From positions 62,001 through 126,000 of the forward strand of contig CACJFE010000001.1 in NCBI GenBank assembly GCA_902592655.1: DNA of 64,000 bases. Reading direction: 5' to 3'. Below are positions 28,190 to 37,695 of this stretch, piece by piece. Source of the stretch: an uncultured Pelagibacteraceae bacterium. GTDB lineage: Bacteria; Pseudomonadota; Alphaproteobacteria; Pelagibacterales; Pelagibacteraceae. Position 1 is the first letter of the stretch; every line of letters begins with the position of its first letter. Position numbers and translations under genes: made by a program. Under the pieces are notes generated by a model. That model saw only the letters and a list, made by a program, of their open reading frames with translations. It had not been told where the DNA came from and made no database searches.

Positions 28190-28826
28190 AAAAAAACCTT
28201 TTTTTATCGTATTCGAAGGAGTTGAGGGCTGCGGAAAGTCTTATCAAAGTAAAAAACTTTACAATAATCTAAAGAAAAAAAAAATCTCATCAATATTAAC
28301 TAGGGAACCAGGCGGAACTGAAAGTGCTGAAATGATAAGGAGTCTCATTCTTAAAGATTATTTTAATAAAAAAATTAAAGAGAAATTTGATAAGTACACA
28401 GATACTTTATTATACCTTGCAGCAAGAAATGAGCATGTGAAAAATAAGATAATACCGGCTTTAAAACAAAGAAAAGTAGTTATTTGTGATAGATTTGTAG
28501 ACTCGACTCTTGCCTATCAAGTATACGGTAAAAAAGTAAGTCCAAATTTTATAAATAATATACATAAAACTATTTTAAATGGTTTAAAACCTAACATTAC
28601 ATTTATTTTAAAGGTTTCTCCTACTGCTTCAAAATTAAGACTTTCTAAAAGAAAAATTAAAAATAGATATGATAAATTTGATCAGTCATTCTATAATAAG
28701 GTTCAAAAATCTTTTTTAAGAATAGCTAAAAATAAAATGAATTACTATGTACTCGACTCTTCGAAAAATGATAAAGTATTAGAAAATAAAATAATTAATA
28801 TTGTTTTAAAACACATAATTAAATGA
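28182..28826 (+). CDS. tmk: Thymidylate kinase
   Basis: TMK, 214 residues, makes dTDP from dTMP. Seen: P-loop FEGVEGCGKSYQSKKL, LTREPGGTESAEMIRSLIL, the DRFVDSTLAYQVYGK segment, and a lid region rich in Lys/Arg. It overlaps dacA by 8 bases and holB by 4. The tmk-holB-metG-tatD order is common in bacteria. Confidence 0.96.
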   Translation: MFKKKPFFIVFEGVEGCGKSYQSKKLYNNLKKKKISSILTREPGGTESAEMIRSLILKDYFNKKIKEKFDKYTDTLLYLAARNEHVKNKIIPALKQRKVVICDRFVDSTLAYQVYGKKVSPNFINNIHKTILNGLKPNITFILKVSPTASKLRLSKRKIKNRYDKFDQSFYNKVQKSFLRIAKNKMNYYVLDSSKNDKVLENKIINIVLKHIIK

Positions 28827-29758
28827 ATGTAATTGAAAAATTTAATCCAAAAAATTCGTTAGAATTATTTGGCTATAATGAATATTTTAATAATTTGCGA
28901 AATCTTATTCTTACAGAAAATTTTCCAAAAGTTCTTTTAATTTCAGGTGACAAAGGTCTTGGTAAATCAACATTAATCAATCATTTACTCCACTTTTTTT
29001 ATGATAGAGGCAACTATGATTTAAAAAACCTAAAAATACTAAAACAAAGTAGATTTCATTCTCAATTTTTAGAAAATACTTATCCTAATATTATATATTT
29101 GTCTGGCTCAGAATCTTCTTACATTAAAATAGATGATATTCGTACAATTAAGAATAAATTACTTCAAACACCAATAGATAATAATAAAAGATTTATAATT
29201 TTTGATGATGTTGATCTTTTTAATGTCCAAAGCCTCAACGCTTTATTAAAAATAATTGAGGAACCAGGTAATTATAATCATTTCATATTAATAAATAATA
29301 ATAAAAAAAACCTAATTGATACTCTTAAATCAAGATGTTTAGAAATTAAGGTGTTTATCAGTCAGACTAACAAAATAGAAATAATCAACTCTTTATCTAA
29401 AAAGTTTAACCAGAATATTCTTTTTGATATTGATACTTTGGTAAGTTCTCCGGGTAACCTGATAAAATATAATTTTATACTCGAGAAACATAAAATTGAT
29501 TTCAGTTTAGATTATTTGGATAACTTAAAAACACTTATCAATTTGTATAAAAAAGAAAGAAATATTTTCTATAAAGAATTAATTTATTTCTTCACTGATT
29601 ATCATCTTTGTAATTTTAAAAAACAAAAATCCATATCAGATGAGGACTTTATATCTAATCATTTAAATATTAAAAAGAAAATTGATGATTTTTTTGTTTT
29701 AAATTTAAGTCAAAGCTCTCTGATCAACTCTTTGGAGGGCAATATATTTAATGGATAA
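28823..29758 (+). CDS. holB: DNA polymerase III subunit delta'
   Basis: Clamp-loader subunit delta', 311 residues. Seen: P-loop LLISGDKGLGKSTLINHLL, YIKIDDIRTIKNKLLQTP, FIIFDDVDLFNVQSLNALLK and IIEEPGNYNHFILINN, and LKSRCLEIK (SRC-type motif). The zinc-binding cysteines present in many delta' proteins are not evident. It sits between tmk and metG with overlaps on both sides. Confidence 0.92.
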   Translation: MNVIEKFNPKNSLELFGYNEYFNNLRNLILTENFPKVLLISGDKGLGKSTLINHLLHFFYDRGNYDLKNLKILKQSRFHSQFLENTYPNIIYLSGSESSYIKIDDIRTIKNKLLQTPIDNNKRFIIFDDVDLFNVQSLNALLKIIEEPGNYNHFILINNNKKNLIDTLKSRCLEIKVFISQTNKIEIINSLSKKFNQNILFDIDTLVSSPGNLIKYNFILEKHKIDFSLDYLDNLKTLINLYKKERNIFYKELIYFFTDYHLCNFKKQKSISDEDFISNHLNIKKKIDDFFVLNLSQSSLINSLEGNIFNG

Positions 29759-31292
29759 AAATTTCTATATTACAACACCAATTTACTATCCTTCAGGGAA
29801 ACCTCATATGGGTCATGCTTATTCAAGTATTATTGCGGATATATTTGCTAGGTTTAAGAGAATAGAGGGATATAACGTTTTATTTTTGACTGGTACTGAT
29901 GAACATGGTCAAAAAATTCAAAAAGAGGCTGAAAAAAATAATAAAAATCCAAAACAATTTTGCGATGAAATTTCTGAAACTTTTAGATCTCTAACAAAGA
30001 TTTTAAACTTAACAAACGATGATTTTATAAGAACGACTGAACAAAGGCATTATAAATCAGTAAATGAAATATGGAATCGACTAATAAAATCAGGAGATAT
30101 TTATTTAGACAAGTATAGCGGCTGGTATTCTGTTTCAGATGAAGCCTACTACGACGAAGACGAAATTATAGAAAAAAATGGTAAAAAAGTCTCTTTATCA
30201 TCTGGATCACAAGTTGAATGGGTAGAAGAAGAATCATATTTTTTTAAATTATCTGCATTTCAAAATAAACTACTAGATCATTACAAAAAAAATAAAGATT
30301 TTATTCTTCCCCAATCAAGAAGAAATGAAGTAATAAGTTTTGTTAAAAAAGGATTAAAGGATCTATCTATAAGCAGAACATCATTTTCTTGGGGAATACC
30401 AGTTCCAGACAACAAAAAACATATTATTTATGTATGGCTGGATGCATTAACAAACTACTTAAGTGCACTTAATTTTCCAAATACAAACGATATAAAATAT
30501 AAATCCTTTTGGCCTGCAAACATTCACATAATTGGAAAAGATATTTTAAGATTTCATGCAATTTTTTGGCCAGCATTTCTTATTGCTGCTAAACTACCTT
30601 TACCAAAAAAAGTCTTTGGACATGGTTGGATTCTTTCAGATGAAAAAAAAATGTCCAAGTCATTAGGAAATATTTTAGACCCAATTGATATAGTAAATAA
30701 TTATGGAATAGATCAATTAAGATATTACTTGGTAAAAGAAGTTTCATTGGGAAACGATGGCAGTGTATCAATGGAAAATTTGAAAAATTGTATAAATAAC
30801 GACCTTGCTAACAATTATGGAAATTTGTGTCAGAGAGTTTTTTCTTTTATTAAAAAAAATTGTAATAGTAAAATTCCAAAATCAAAAAGTTTAACGACAA
30901 ACGATAAAAAATTAATTGATAATATTAAAAACAATGTTCAAACTTTGATTGGCTTAATCAATAAACAAAATTTAAACGAATATATAAAAATGGTTGTTAA
31001 TTTTTCTTTTGAGGCAAACAAATATTTTAATGACTCGGAACCGTGGAAATTTAAAGATAAAGATCCTGATAGAATGAATTCTATTCTTTATACAATTGTA
31101 GAGCAAATTAAGAATATATCTATACTATTAAGTCCAATAATACCAATATCTACAAAAAAAGTTTTAAATACAATTAATATATCTGATAAAGATATTTTGA
31201 TAGAAAATATTAAAAAAGACAATCTTTTAGATAATTCTAAAAAATTAAAAGATTTAGATATTTTATTTAAAAAAATTGAAAATGATAATTGA
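29751..31292 (+). CDS. metG: Methionyl-tRNA synthetase
   Basis: Class I synthetase, 513 residues. HIGH-type signature in YYPSGKPHMGHAYSS, KMSKS in DEKKMSKSLGNILDP, and the anticodon-binding helical domain after residue 340. It is of the short form with no zinc-knuckle cysteines in the connective region (WYSVSDEAYYDEDEI, VEWVEEESYFFKLS) and no C-terminal dimerisation domain. Overlaps holB by 8 bases and tatD by 11. Confidence 0.96.
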   Translation: MDKNFYITTPIYYPSGKPHMGHAYSSIIADIFARFKRIEGYNVLFLTGTDEHGQKIQKEAEKNNKNPKQFCDEISETFRSLTKILNLTNDDFIRTTEQRHYKSVNEIWNRLIKSGDIYLDKYSGWYSVSDEAYYDEDEIIEKNGKKVSLSSGSQVEWVEEESYFFKLSAFQNKLLDHYKKNKDFILPQSRRNEVISFVKKGLKDLSISRTSFSWGIPVPDNKKHIIYVWLDALTNYLSALNFPNTNDIKYKSFWPANIHIIGKDILRFHAIFWPAFLIAAKLPLPKKVFGHGWILSDEKKMSKSLGNILDPIDIVNNYGIDQLRYYLVKEVSLGNDGSVSMENLKNCINNDLANNYGNLCQRVFSFIKKNCNSKIPKSKSLTTNDKKLIDNIKNNVQTLIGLINKQNLNEYIKMVVNFSFEANKYFNDSEPWKFKDKDPDRMNSILYTIVEQIKNISILLSPIIPISTKKVLNTINISDKDILIENIKKDNLLDNSKKLKDLDILFKKIENDN

Positions 31293-32058
31293 TTCACATT
31301 GCCATTTAACTTATGAACCTATTTCGAGTTCTTTGTCAGAAACTATAAACAGGGCGAAAAAAGATGGCGTGCAATATATCCTGACTATATCAACTGAGGA
31401 TAAAAGTTTTGAAAAGATCTTAAAAATTTTAAAAGATCATAAAAATGTTTATGGCACATATGGTATCCACCCACATGAAGCAAAATCTCATCAAAATATC
31501 AGATGTTCTAATATCATTCAAAAGTTAAATTTAAACAAAAAAATTATTGGTATTGGCGAAACTGGTTTAGATTTCTATTACAATAATTCGGTAAAGAAGG
31601 ATCAAATTAGTTGTTTCGAGGAACATATTTATGCTGCACAGGAGAAAAATCTTCCATTAATTGTTCATACTAGGTCGGCTGAGAGTGAAACTTTTGAAAT
31701 TTTACAAAAACATTTAAAAATAAAACATTTTAAAATACTAATTCATTGTTTTACTGGATCAAAAGACTTTGCTTTCAAGCTACTAGATTTAGGAAGTTAC
31801 ATTTCTGCGAGTGGCGTTGTTACTTTTAAAAAATCAAAAGATTTGGCTAATACCTTTAAAGAATTACCTAACGAAAAAATATTAGTAGAAACCGATGCCC
31901 CTTACTTATCTCCTGTTCCTCTTAGAGGTAGACCCAATGAGCCTGGACATATAATCCATACTGTAAGATTTTTATCTGATCTTAAAAAGTTGTCATTTGA
32001 GGAATTCTCTAACATAACAACAAATAATTTTTTTAACTTATTTGGTAAACTAAATTGA
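31282..32058 (+). CDS. TatD-family metal-dependent hydrolase
   Basis: A 258-residue TIM-barrel hydrolase of the TatD/YcfH family (DNase-like; in vivo role not certain). Metal ligands: IDSHCHL near the start, GETGLDFYY, PLIVHTRSAE, ILIHCFTGS and VETDAPYLSPVPLRGRPNEP. I chose the ATG at 31282, so that the protein begins MIIDSHCH; a TTG two codons earlier is possible. It follows metG and overlaps the next gene. Confidence 0.94.
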   Translation: MIIDSHCHLTYEPISSSLSETINRAKKDGVQYILTISTEDKSFEKILKILKDHKNVYGTYGIHPHEAKSHQNIRCSNIIQKLNLNKKIIGIGETGLDFYYNNSVKKDQISCFEEHIYAAQEKNLPLIVHTRSAESETFEILQKHLKIKHFKILIHCFTGSKDFAFKLLDLGSYISASGVVTFKKSKDLANTFKELPNEKILVETDAPYLSPVPLRGRPNEPGHIIHTVRFLSDLKKLSFEEFSNITTNNFFNLFGKLN

Positions 32059-32822
32059 AAAAAAAATTTACAATATTAGGATGTGGAAGTTCTTTGGGTT
32101 CCCCGTGGATAACAAGTTATAATGGTAATCTAAAAAAAGATAAAAAAAATTTAAGAACAAGATGCTGTGCACATATTCAGAAAGGAAATTTATCTGTTTT
32201 AATAGATACGTCTCCGGATATAAAAAACCAATTTTTATTAAACAAAATTACATCTTTAGATGCAATTGTTTACACACATGAACATTCAGACCAAACGTCA
32301 GGAATTTTTGAGATGCGTCCATTTTACTGGAAAAATAAAGAAAAAATTCCTGTTTATGGAAGTTTGAGAACAATTAAAGAATTAAAAAGTAAATACGATT
32401 TTTGTTTTAGCAAAAAGAATGGCTATAAACCTATAATGAAAGCTAATATAATTAGGAATAATTTTACTATAAGTAAAAAAAAGAATAAGATTAATTTTAA
32501 AGCTTTTGACGTAAATCATGGGATGATCAACTCCACGGCGTATGTTATGGAAAAAATTGCTTACATTAGCGATTGTAAAAAAATACCAAAAAAAAATTTA
32601 TTTTATTTATCGAACTTGAATTTTTTAATAATAGATTGTTTGAAATTTGAAAAACATCCGTCTCATTTAGATTTTGTTTCTGCAATGGATTTGATAAATT
32701 TCCTTAAACCAAAATATTCTATTTTAACAAATCTACATACAGACATAGATTATTTTAAATTGAAAAGAAAATTACCTAAAAACGTATTACCAGCTTATGA
32801 TGGACTAAGTTTTAGTTTTTAA
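32055..32822 (+). CDS. Metallo-beta-lactamase-fold hydrolase, PhnP-like
   Basis: A 255-residue MBL-fold protein. Seen: LGCGSSLGSPW at the start, SVLIDTSPDIKNQ, the metal motif YTHEHSDQTSGIFEMR (HxHxDQ rather than HxHxDH), FDVNHGMINSTAYV and ISDCKKIP. This set fits PhnP-like phosphodiesterases, but no phn gene is nearby, so the substrate is open. The start is TTG, embedded in the tatD stop as TTGA; no ATG lies before the conserved start. Its 3' end overlaps glutathione peroxidase by 11 bases in tail-to-tail orientation. Confidence 0.88.
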   Translation: MKKKFTILGCGSSLGSPWITSYNGNLKKDKKNLRTRCCAHIQKGNLSVLIDTSPDIKNQFLLNKITSLDAIVYTHEHSDQTSGIFEMRPFYWKNKEKIPVYGSLRTIKELKSKYDFCFSKKNGYKPIMKANIIRNNFTISKKKNKINFKAFDVNHGMINSTAYVMEKIAYISDCKKIPKKNLFYLSNLNFLIIDCLKFEKHPSHLDFVSAMDLINFLKPKYSILTNLHTDIDYFKLKRKLPKNVLPAYDGLSFSF

Positions 32823-33354
32823 TCAAATCTTCTATTGTTTTTGTAAATTTTTTTGATAATGGTCTGGTTATTGAGGAAAATGTTTCTGCAACTTTTCCAT
32901 CTTTTCCAATTATAATTTTATGAAAATTCCATTTTGGTATTGCACCAATACCATAATCTTTTCTTGCCCATTTATAGAATGGATGTGAATTATTTCCTAT
33001 TACACTAATCTTTTCAGTCATCGGAAATGTAATTCCAAAATTTGTTTCACAAAAGTTTTTTATTTCTTTATTGTTACCAGGTTCTTGTCTGAAGTTATTA
33101 GTGGGGATTCCTAAAACAACTAAATTTTTACTTTTATATTCAGACCACAATGTTTGAAGATCTTCGTATTGTGGCGTGTAACCACATCTACTCGCAACAT
33201 TTACTACTACAATTACCTTTCCTTTGTACTGACTTAGTTTAATTAAGTCTCCATTTATACTATTAAATTCGTAATCATAAGCGGTGCTATTATTCCCAGC
33301 TGTAACTTTTGAAAAAAAACTGAACATAAATAAAATAATGAATATTTTTTTCAT
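32812..33354 (-). CDS. Glutathione peroxidase, exported form
   Basis: A 180-residue thiol peroxidase. A signal peptide (KKIFIILFMFSFFSKVTA) precedes the core. The catalytic Cys is in VVNVASRCGYTPQYEDLQTL (cysteine, not selenocysteine), with the conserved Gln-bearing segment WSEYKSKNLVVLGIPTNNF and KWNFHKIIIGKDGKV (Trp/Asn). It probably reduces peroxides in the periplasm, perhaps with thioredoxin-like donors. The ATG at 33354 gives the signal peptide and overlaps the preceding gene by 4 bases. Confidence 0.92.
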   Translation of the reverse strand: MKKIFIILFMFSFFSKVTAGNNSTAYDYEFNSINGDLIKLSQYKGKVIVVVNVASRCGYTPQYEDLQTLWSEYKSKNLVVLGIPTNNFRQEPGNNKEIKNFCETNFGITFPMTEKISVIGNNSHPFYKWARKDYGIGAIPKWNFHKIIIGKDGKVAETFSSITRPLSKKFTKTIEDLIKN

Positions 33355-33752
33355 AATTTTAATGCTTTTAATACTGCATCGATTGGCAAAAATATACATT
33401 TAAATCTATTAAAATTGTCGCTATTTAGTAATTTTTCGAAATCAGATAACCTTTTAGGAATTTTTACATTTTTTTTTAATGATATTTTTTTTAAGGTTAT
33501 CAAATCATTTTTAATATCTTTTAATTTAACGTTTTTTATTTTTCTCGATAGAAGACTTGCTGAAGCCTCACAATATACACAGGATATAGTTTCGTATTTC
33601 ATTGAGCTTATCTTTTTTTTATCTGCTATTAACTCTAAGGTAATTTTGTCTCCACATGTTGAATTTTTTAAAGATATCTTGTGTGAGTATTTTTTTTTAA
33701 GACCTACATTTGAAGTATTAGAAGCTAATCTAATGATATCTTTATTGATCAT
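33351..33752 (-). CDS. Iron-sulfur scaffold protein, NifU/IscU-like
   Basis: A 133-residue protein of the SufU/IscU/NifU-N family. The three expected cysteines are seen in NSTCGDKITLEL, SCVYCEASASLLS and RFKCIFLPIDAVLKAL. Such proteins hold or deliver nascent Fe-S clusters. The sequence is diverged, with Val-Tyr before the middle Cys, and there is no cysteine desulfurase here. It overlaps nhaA by 4 bases upstream and the peroxidase by 4 bases downstream. Confidence 0.82.
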   Translation of the reverse strand: MINKDIIRLASNTSNVGLKKKYSHKISLKNSTCGDKITLELIADKKKISSMKYETISCVYCEASASLLSRKIKNVKLKDIKNDLITLKKISLKKNVKIPKRLSDFEKLLNSDNFNRFKCIFLPIDAVLKALKL

Positions 33753-34921
33753 TTCTTAGAAGAAAGTAACAGTAAAAAATATCCAAAGAGTGTAGAAAGA
33801 AGCGAGCCAGTTAACACTCCAATTTTAACTCCATCCATATATTCTAAATTGTTAACAAAAGCTAAATTCCCAACAAATAAACTCATTGTAAATCCAATAC
33901 CTGTTAAAATTGAAACTCCATAAAGAGCTAACCAGGTAGAACCGGATGGTTTATCTGCAAATTTAAGTTTAACAGATATATAAGAGAGAGCAAAAACACC
34001 AATTTGTTTTCCAAAAAATAGACCTAAAACAATTCCAAGAGGCACAGGATTTAACAAAGTAGCAAAAGTAAGTCCTTCAAGTGAAACTCCTGCATTTGCA
34101 AAAGCAAAAAGGGGCATTATTCCAAAAGCTACATAAGGTGATAATCCATGTTCTAATTTAAGTAACATTGATTCTTTACTCTTATTTTTGTTATGTGGAA
34201 TTGTTAGGGCTAAAAGAACACCTGCAATTGTAGCATGTATTCCTGATTGATGAGTAAAATCCCACAGAAAAATTCCTACAATAAAGAAAGGTATAAAACT
34301 TTTTATTTTATATTTATTAAGAGCTATTAAAACAATCAAAGATACCAACATCAGAACTAAATATTTTGCTTCAATATTTCCAGAATAAAAGAAGGCAATA
34401 ATAACAATTGCCCCTAAATCATCAATAATTGCTAGAGCAGTCAAAAAAACTTTAAGCGATATTGGAACCCTTTTACCTAATAACGATAGAACTCCTAAAG
34501 AGAATGCAATATCTGTAGCTGAAGGTATAGCCCAACCATTTAATGTTGTGCTGTCAGAATAATTTACAACGATATAGAATAATGCCGGCACTGCCATTCC
34601 CCCGACAGCACCAATGATAGGTAGCATAGCTTGTTTTGGATTAGATAATTCTCCCTGAATAAATTCTCTTTTTATCTCTAATGAAACAAAAAAGAAAAAT
34701 ATAGCCATCAGAACATCATTTATCCAATGAAGAACACTTAGTTTTAGACCAAATTCTTTAGTACCAAGTGTAATATATTTTTCTAGTGTAGAAAAATAAA
34801 TTTCACTTAAACTACCATTACTAATTATAAGTGCTAATATTGCAGCAAATAACAAAACTAACCCAGAAGCAGCTTCAAGTTTAAAAAAATATTTAAATGG
34901 TTTTGTAATATGCTGTATCAT
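33749..34921 (-). CDS. nhaA: Na+/H+ antiporter NhaA
   Basis: NhaA, 390 residues, exports Na+ in exchange for H+ across the inner membrane. Twelve or so membrane segments. Seen: NDVLMAIFFFFVSLEIKREF, SATDIAFSLGVLSLLG and the paired aspartates in LTALAIIDDLGAIVIIAFFY that bind the ions. Consistent with life in seawater. First gene of a three-gene minus-strand unit. Confidence 0.96.
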   Translation of the reverse strand: MIQHITKPFKYFFKLEAASGLVLLFAAILALIISNGSLSEIYFSTLEKYITLGTKEFGLKLSVLHWINDVLMAIFFFFVSLEIKREFIQGELSNPKQAMLPIIGAVGGMAVPALFYIVVNYSDSTTLNGWAIPSATDIAFSLGVLSLLGKRVPISLKVFLTALAIIDDLGAIVIIAFFYSGNIEAKYLVLMLVSLIVLIALNKYKIKSFIPFFIVGIFLWDFTHQSGIHATIAGVLLALTIPHNKNKSKESMLLKLEHGLSPYVAFGIMPLFAFANAGVSLEGLTFATLLNPVPLGIVLGLFFGKQIGVFALSYISVKLKFADKPSGSTWLALYGVSILTGIGFTMSLFVGNLAFVNNLEYMDGVKIGVLTGSLLSTLFGYFLLLLSSKK

Positions 34922-34994
34922 TGGTATTATTTACTTCTATAGAGACTATCTTTCAATTGCCAAAATCACTTAATTAACCTATAAAACAGACGTT

Positions 34995-35071
<77 letters not shown>

Positions 35072-35079
35072 TTATAAAC

Positions 35080-35364
35080 ATGAAAAAAGCTAAAATTTAT
35101 ATTCCTGCTAAAACCGCGATGCAATCGGGCAGGGGCAAACTTAAAAATTGGGTTTTAGAATTTATAACCAAAGATCCCTCAATAAATCCTTTGATGGGGT
35201 GGGAGACATCGACGGACACCCTAGAAGAAGTTATTCTTAAGTTTCCATCAAAAGAAAAAGCTATAGAATATGCTGAAAAAAATAATATATCTTATAAAGT
35301 TATTGAACCTAATAAGAAAGAATTTGTTATTAAATCATACTCAGATAATTTTCTTAAAGATTAA
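35080..35364 (+). CDS. NDUFS4-like complex I accessory subunit
   Basis: A 94-residue protein of the ETC complex I subunit family (NDUFS4/AQDQ-type), an accessory subunit shared by alphaproteobacterial and mitochondrial NADH:quinone oxidoreductase. Seen: KIYIPAKTAMQSGRGKLKNW, NPLMGWETSTDTLEEVILKF, then EKAIEYAEKNNISYKVIEP. It lies just after tRNA-Pro, well away from any nuo cluster in the window. Confidence 0.9.
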   Translation: MKKAKIYIPAKTAMQSGRGKLKNWVLEFITKDPSINPLMGWETSTDTLEEVILKFPSKEKAIEYAEKNNISYKVIEPNKKEFVIKSYSDNFLKD

Positions 35365-35366
35365 AT

Positions 35367-36374
35367 ATGTGGAGAAGTTTTTTCAGAGATAAAAAATGGT
35401 TTTATTGGTCCTACGGGGGAGGTTTTTTTATTATTTCTTTGCTAGTGTTGCAAACCTATTTGGATGTTCTCTTCAATAGTTGGTACAAAGATTTTTATGA
35501 TATTCTCCAAACAGCTGAGAAACGTGAAATATCTGAGTTTTGGGAGTCAATTAAAAGATTTTTATATATAGCACTTCCGTACGTTACACTTTTTGCTTTT
35601 ACTAATTGGTTTACAAGGCTATGGGCGTTTAGATGGAGAGAGGCTATGACGTTTTCGTATATGCCATATTGGAGAGCTACTGAAGCAAAAGTAGAGGGTT
35701 CATCTCAAAGAATTCAAGAAGACTGTATGAACTTTGCAAAAATTGTAGAGTCAATTGGATTACAAGTTGTTAAAGCTATTATGACATTAATAGCATTCAT
35801 ACCAATTTTATGGGTTCTTTCTTCAAATGTTACTGTACCTTTTTTAAACAATGTATCTGGATCTTTAGTATGGGTAGCACTTACTCTCAGTTTAGGTGGA
35901 ATACTTATTAGTTGGCTAGTTGGAATAAAATTACCTGGTCTCGAATACAATAATCAAAAGGTTGAAGCTGCATTTAGAAAAGAATTAGTTTACGGTGAAG
36001 ATGACAGAAAAAACTATGTCCAAGCTCCTACAATTTTACAATTGTTTACTGGAATAAAATTCAATTACCATAAGCTATTTTTACACTATGGATATTTTGA
36101 TTTATGGGCTATTTGGTACAGACAATTATTTGTAATTGTACCATTTTTAATAATGGCACCAGGATTGTTTACTGCAGCGTTCACTTTGGGTATTATGATG
36201 CAAGTAGTAAATGCATTTGGAGAGGTAAAGGACGCTTTTTCTGTGTTTCTATATAATTGGACAAGAATTACAGAACTAAGATCAATATATAAGCGATTAA
36301 TGGAGTTCGAAACGGCTATTAATTATAACACTAATAAGTTGAGAAAGCCTCGAAAATCTGATGTAAGAGTTTAA
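35367..36374 (+). CDS. SbmA/BacA-like inner-membrane transporter
   Basis: A 335-residue membrane protein matching the SbmA/BacA peptide-uptake family. Seen: WFYWSYGGGFFIISLLVLQTY, FNSWYKDFYDILQTAE, FTNWFTRLWAFRWREAMT and SSQRIQEDCMNFAKIVESIG. There is no ATPase domain, so it is of the proton-driven type rather than the ABC-fused YddA type. It is shorter than E. coli SbmA (about 400). The substrate is unknown; it could take up peptides or vitamin-like compounds. The stop overlaps the next start by one base. Confidence 0.85.
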   Translation: MWRSFFRDKKWFYWSYGGGFFIISLLVLQTYLDVLFNSWYKDFYDILQTAEKREISEFWESIKRFLYIALPYVTLFAFTNWFTRLWAFRWREAMTFSYMPYWRATEAKVEGSSQRIQEDCMNFAKIVESIGLQVVKAIMTLIAFIPILWVLSSNVTVPFLNNVSGSLVWVALTLSLGGILISWLVGIKLPGLEYNNQKVEAAFRKELVYGEDDRKNYVQAPTILQLFTGIKFNYHKLFLHYGYFDLWAIWYRQLFVIVPFLIMAPGLFTAAFTLGIMMQVVNAFGEVKDAFSVFLYNWTRITELRSIYKRLMEFETAINYNTNKLRKPRKSDVRV

Positions 36375-37273
36375 TGGAACTCTATATCAAACTGATAGAC
36401 GTCATACTTCCAGTATTTTTTGTGATTGGTATAGGTTATTACCTTGGAAAAAAAGATCAAAATTTTAACACCGATTTTATAACCACATTGGCTGGTAATG
36501 TGGGTACACCTGCAATGATTTTTTACACTATTACTTCTACAGGTGTAACTTTAGAAACATTTATAGAATATTTTACCTATGCTTTAATAATAATAGGCGG
36601 GTTTGCTGTAGTAGGTTTAATTGTTCTTGCTTTAATGAAAAAGGACTTTGTAAGTGAACTTCCTCCATTAATTTTACCAAATACTGGTAATATGGGTATA
36701 CCAATTTGCTTATTTGCCTATGGTACAGAGGGTTTAGGTGTAGCCTCAGCTATAGCATCAGTAATTATTTTGCTTCACTTCACATTAGGTGTCCTTTTAG
36801 CAAAAAAAAGTTTTTCACTAAAAATATTAATTACCAATATGCCTATTTACGGGATAATAGCGGCTGTGATTGTTTTATATTATGATTGGGAGGTTCCTGG
36901 CTTTGTAGTTAACACTACGTTTTTATTAACCTACGCTACAATATTTCTGGTTCTAATGTCCTTAGGAATTGCACTGACAAAATTAAAAGTAGTGTCATGG
37001 CTGAATGCATCTATTTTAAGCGGCGTAAGAATTATAGTTGGTCCCATAATTGGATTTGGTCTAATTAAATATTTAAACCTAACTGGATTGCCTGCTGGAG
37101 TGCTTTTAATTCAATCTGCTATGCCAAGTGCAATTTTAACTTACTTAGTAGGTTCTATGTATTCAGAGAAAAGGGTAGTCGATAGTATTGCTAGCGTCAT
37201 AGTTACTTCCACACTAATGTCGTTTATAACTATTCCAATTGTTGTATATATAAGTCTTAAATATTTTCAATAA
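36374..37273 (+). CDS. AEC (auxin efflux carrier) family transporter
   Basis: A 299-residue protein with about ten membrane segments, split five plus five. Seen: DVILPVFFVIGIGYYLGKK, LAGNVGTPAMIFYTITST, LPNTGNMGIPICLFAYG, ALTKLKVVSWLNASILSGVR and QSAMPSAILTYLVGSMY, the typical AEC helices. Members export or exchange small organic acids such as malate; the substrate here is unknown. It is the last clear core gene before the accessory region. Confidence 0.88.
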   Translation: MELYIKLIDVILPVFFVIGIGYYLGKKDQNFNTDFITTLAGNVGTPAMIFYTITSTGVTLETFIEYFTYALIIIGGFAVVGLIVLALMKKDFVSELPPLILPNTGNMGIPICLFAYGTEGLGVASAIASVIILLHFTLGVLLAKKSFSLKILITNMPIYGIIAAVIVLYYDWEVPGFVVNTTFLLTYATIFLVLMSLGIALTKLKVVSWLNASILSGVRIIVGPIIGFGLIKYLNLTGLPAGVLLIQSAMPSAILTYLVGSMYSEKRVVDSIASVIVTSTLMSFITIPIVVYISLKYFQ

Positions 37274-37685
37274 ATACAGTTAGTTATAATAAATAATTAA
37301 AGTAAAATATTAATATATAAGTAAGTACTATTTACATATTTGAGAAAAAATGCAGATAAATATTGAAAAATAACTCTTAATATTAATAAAAAAATAACAA
37401 AACTGTCAAAAAAAGTTATTAAAATTAAGGATTAATTATAAAAAACGATAAAATGTTAAATTGCTAAAGGCTAAGATTAAGTAAAATGTTGTGTTTTAGA
37501 CCACTCTAAAAGCATTTATAATTAACAATTCTACGAGCTTTGCACTTACTGAATATACCGTTTAAACGGTCATAAAGGGTGTTTTTTTTGTAATCATTGA
37601 TTTCAGAGTACAACTAACTGGTGTGTGGATAAAAAATACAATGAAGTAGGGGTCAATAGACCCGATCGCGCGTCAAATAACAATT
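37274..37685. other. 412-base non-coding stretch at start of accessory region
   Basis: No plausible gene. It holds a perfect 14-base palindrome ACCGTTTAAACGGT (37557-37570), a small GGGTC/GACCC hairpin (37650-37663), an unusual CGATCGCGCG run, and at 37524-37541 a near copy of the 3' end of the neighbouring MGMT gene. In a genome with almost no spacers this length is notable. It may be a remnant of an integration or deletion event. Confidence 0.6.
37524..37541. repeat. Near copy of the MGMT-gene 3' end (left copy)
   Basis: AACAATTCTACGAGCTTT here matches AACAATTCTAGAGCTTT at 37679-37695, with one extra base. The right copy spans the stop codon of the MGMT gene. The two are 155 bases apart in the same orientation. 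A duplicated gene end beside a recombinase can mark integration; chance or local duplication are alternatives. Confidence 0.4.
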
Positions 37686-37695
37686 CTAGAGCTTT
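37679..37695. repeat. MGMT-gene 3' end repeat (right copy)
   Basis: Partner of the repeat at 37524-37541. It includes the last codons and the TAG stop of the MGMT gene on the minus strand. Confidence 0.4.

Noticed and set aside
31276-32058. TTG start for the tatD gene
   Set aside because: The ATG two codons later begins the conserved MIIDSHCH, the usual family start.
37557-37570. Terminator after the AEC transporter gene (ACCGTTTAAACGGT)
   Set aside because: The palindrome is perfect, but it has no loop and the T-run begins about ten bases later, so it is not a good intrinsic terminator.
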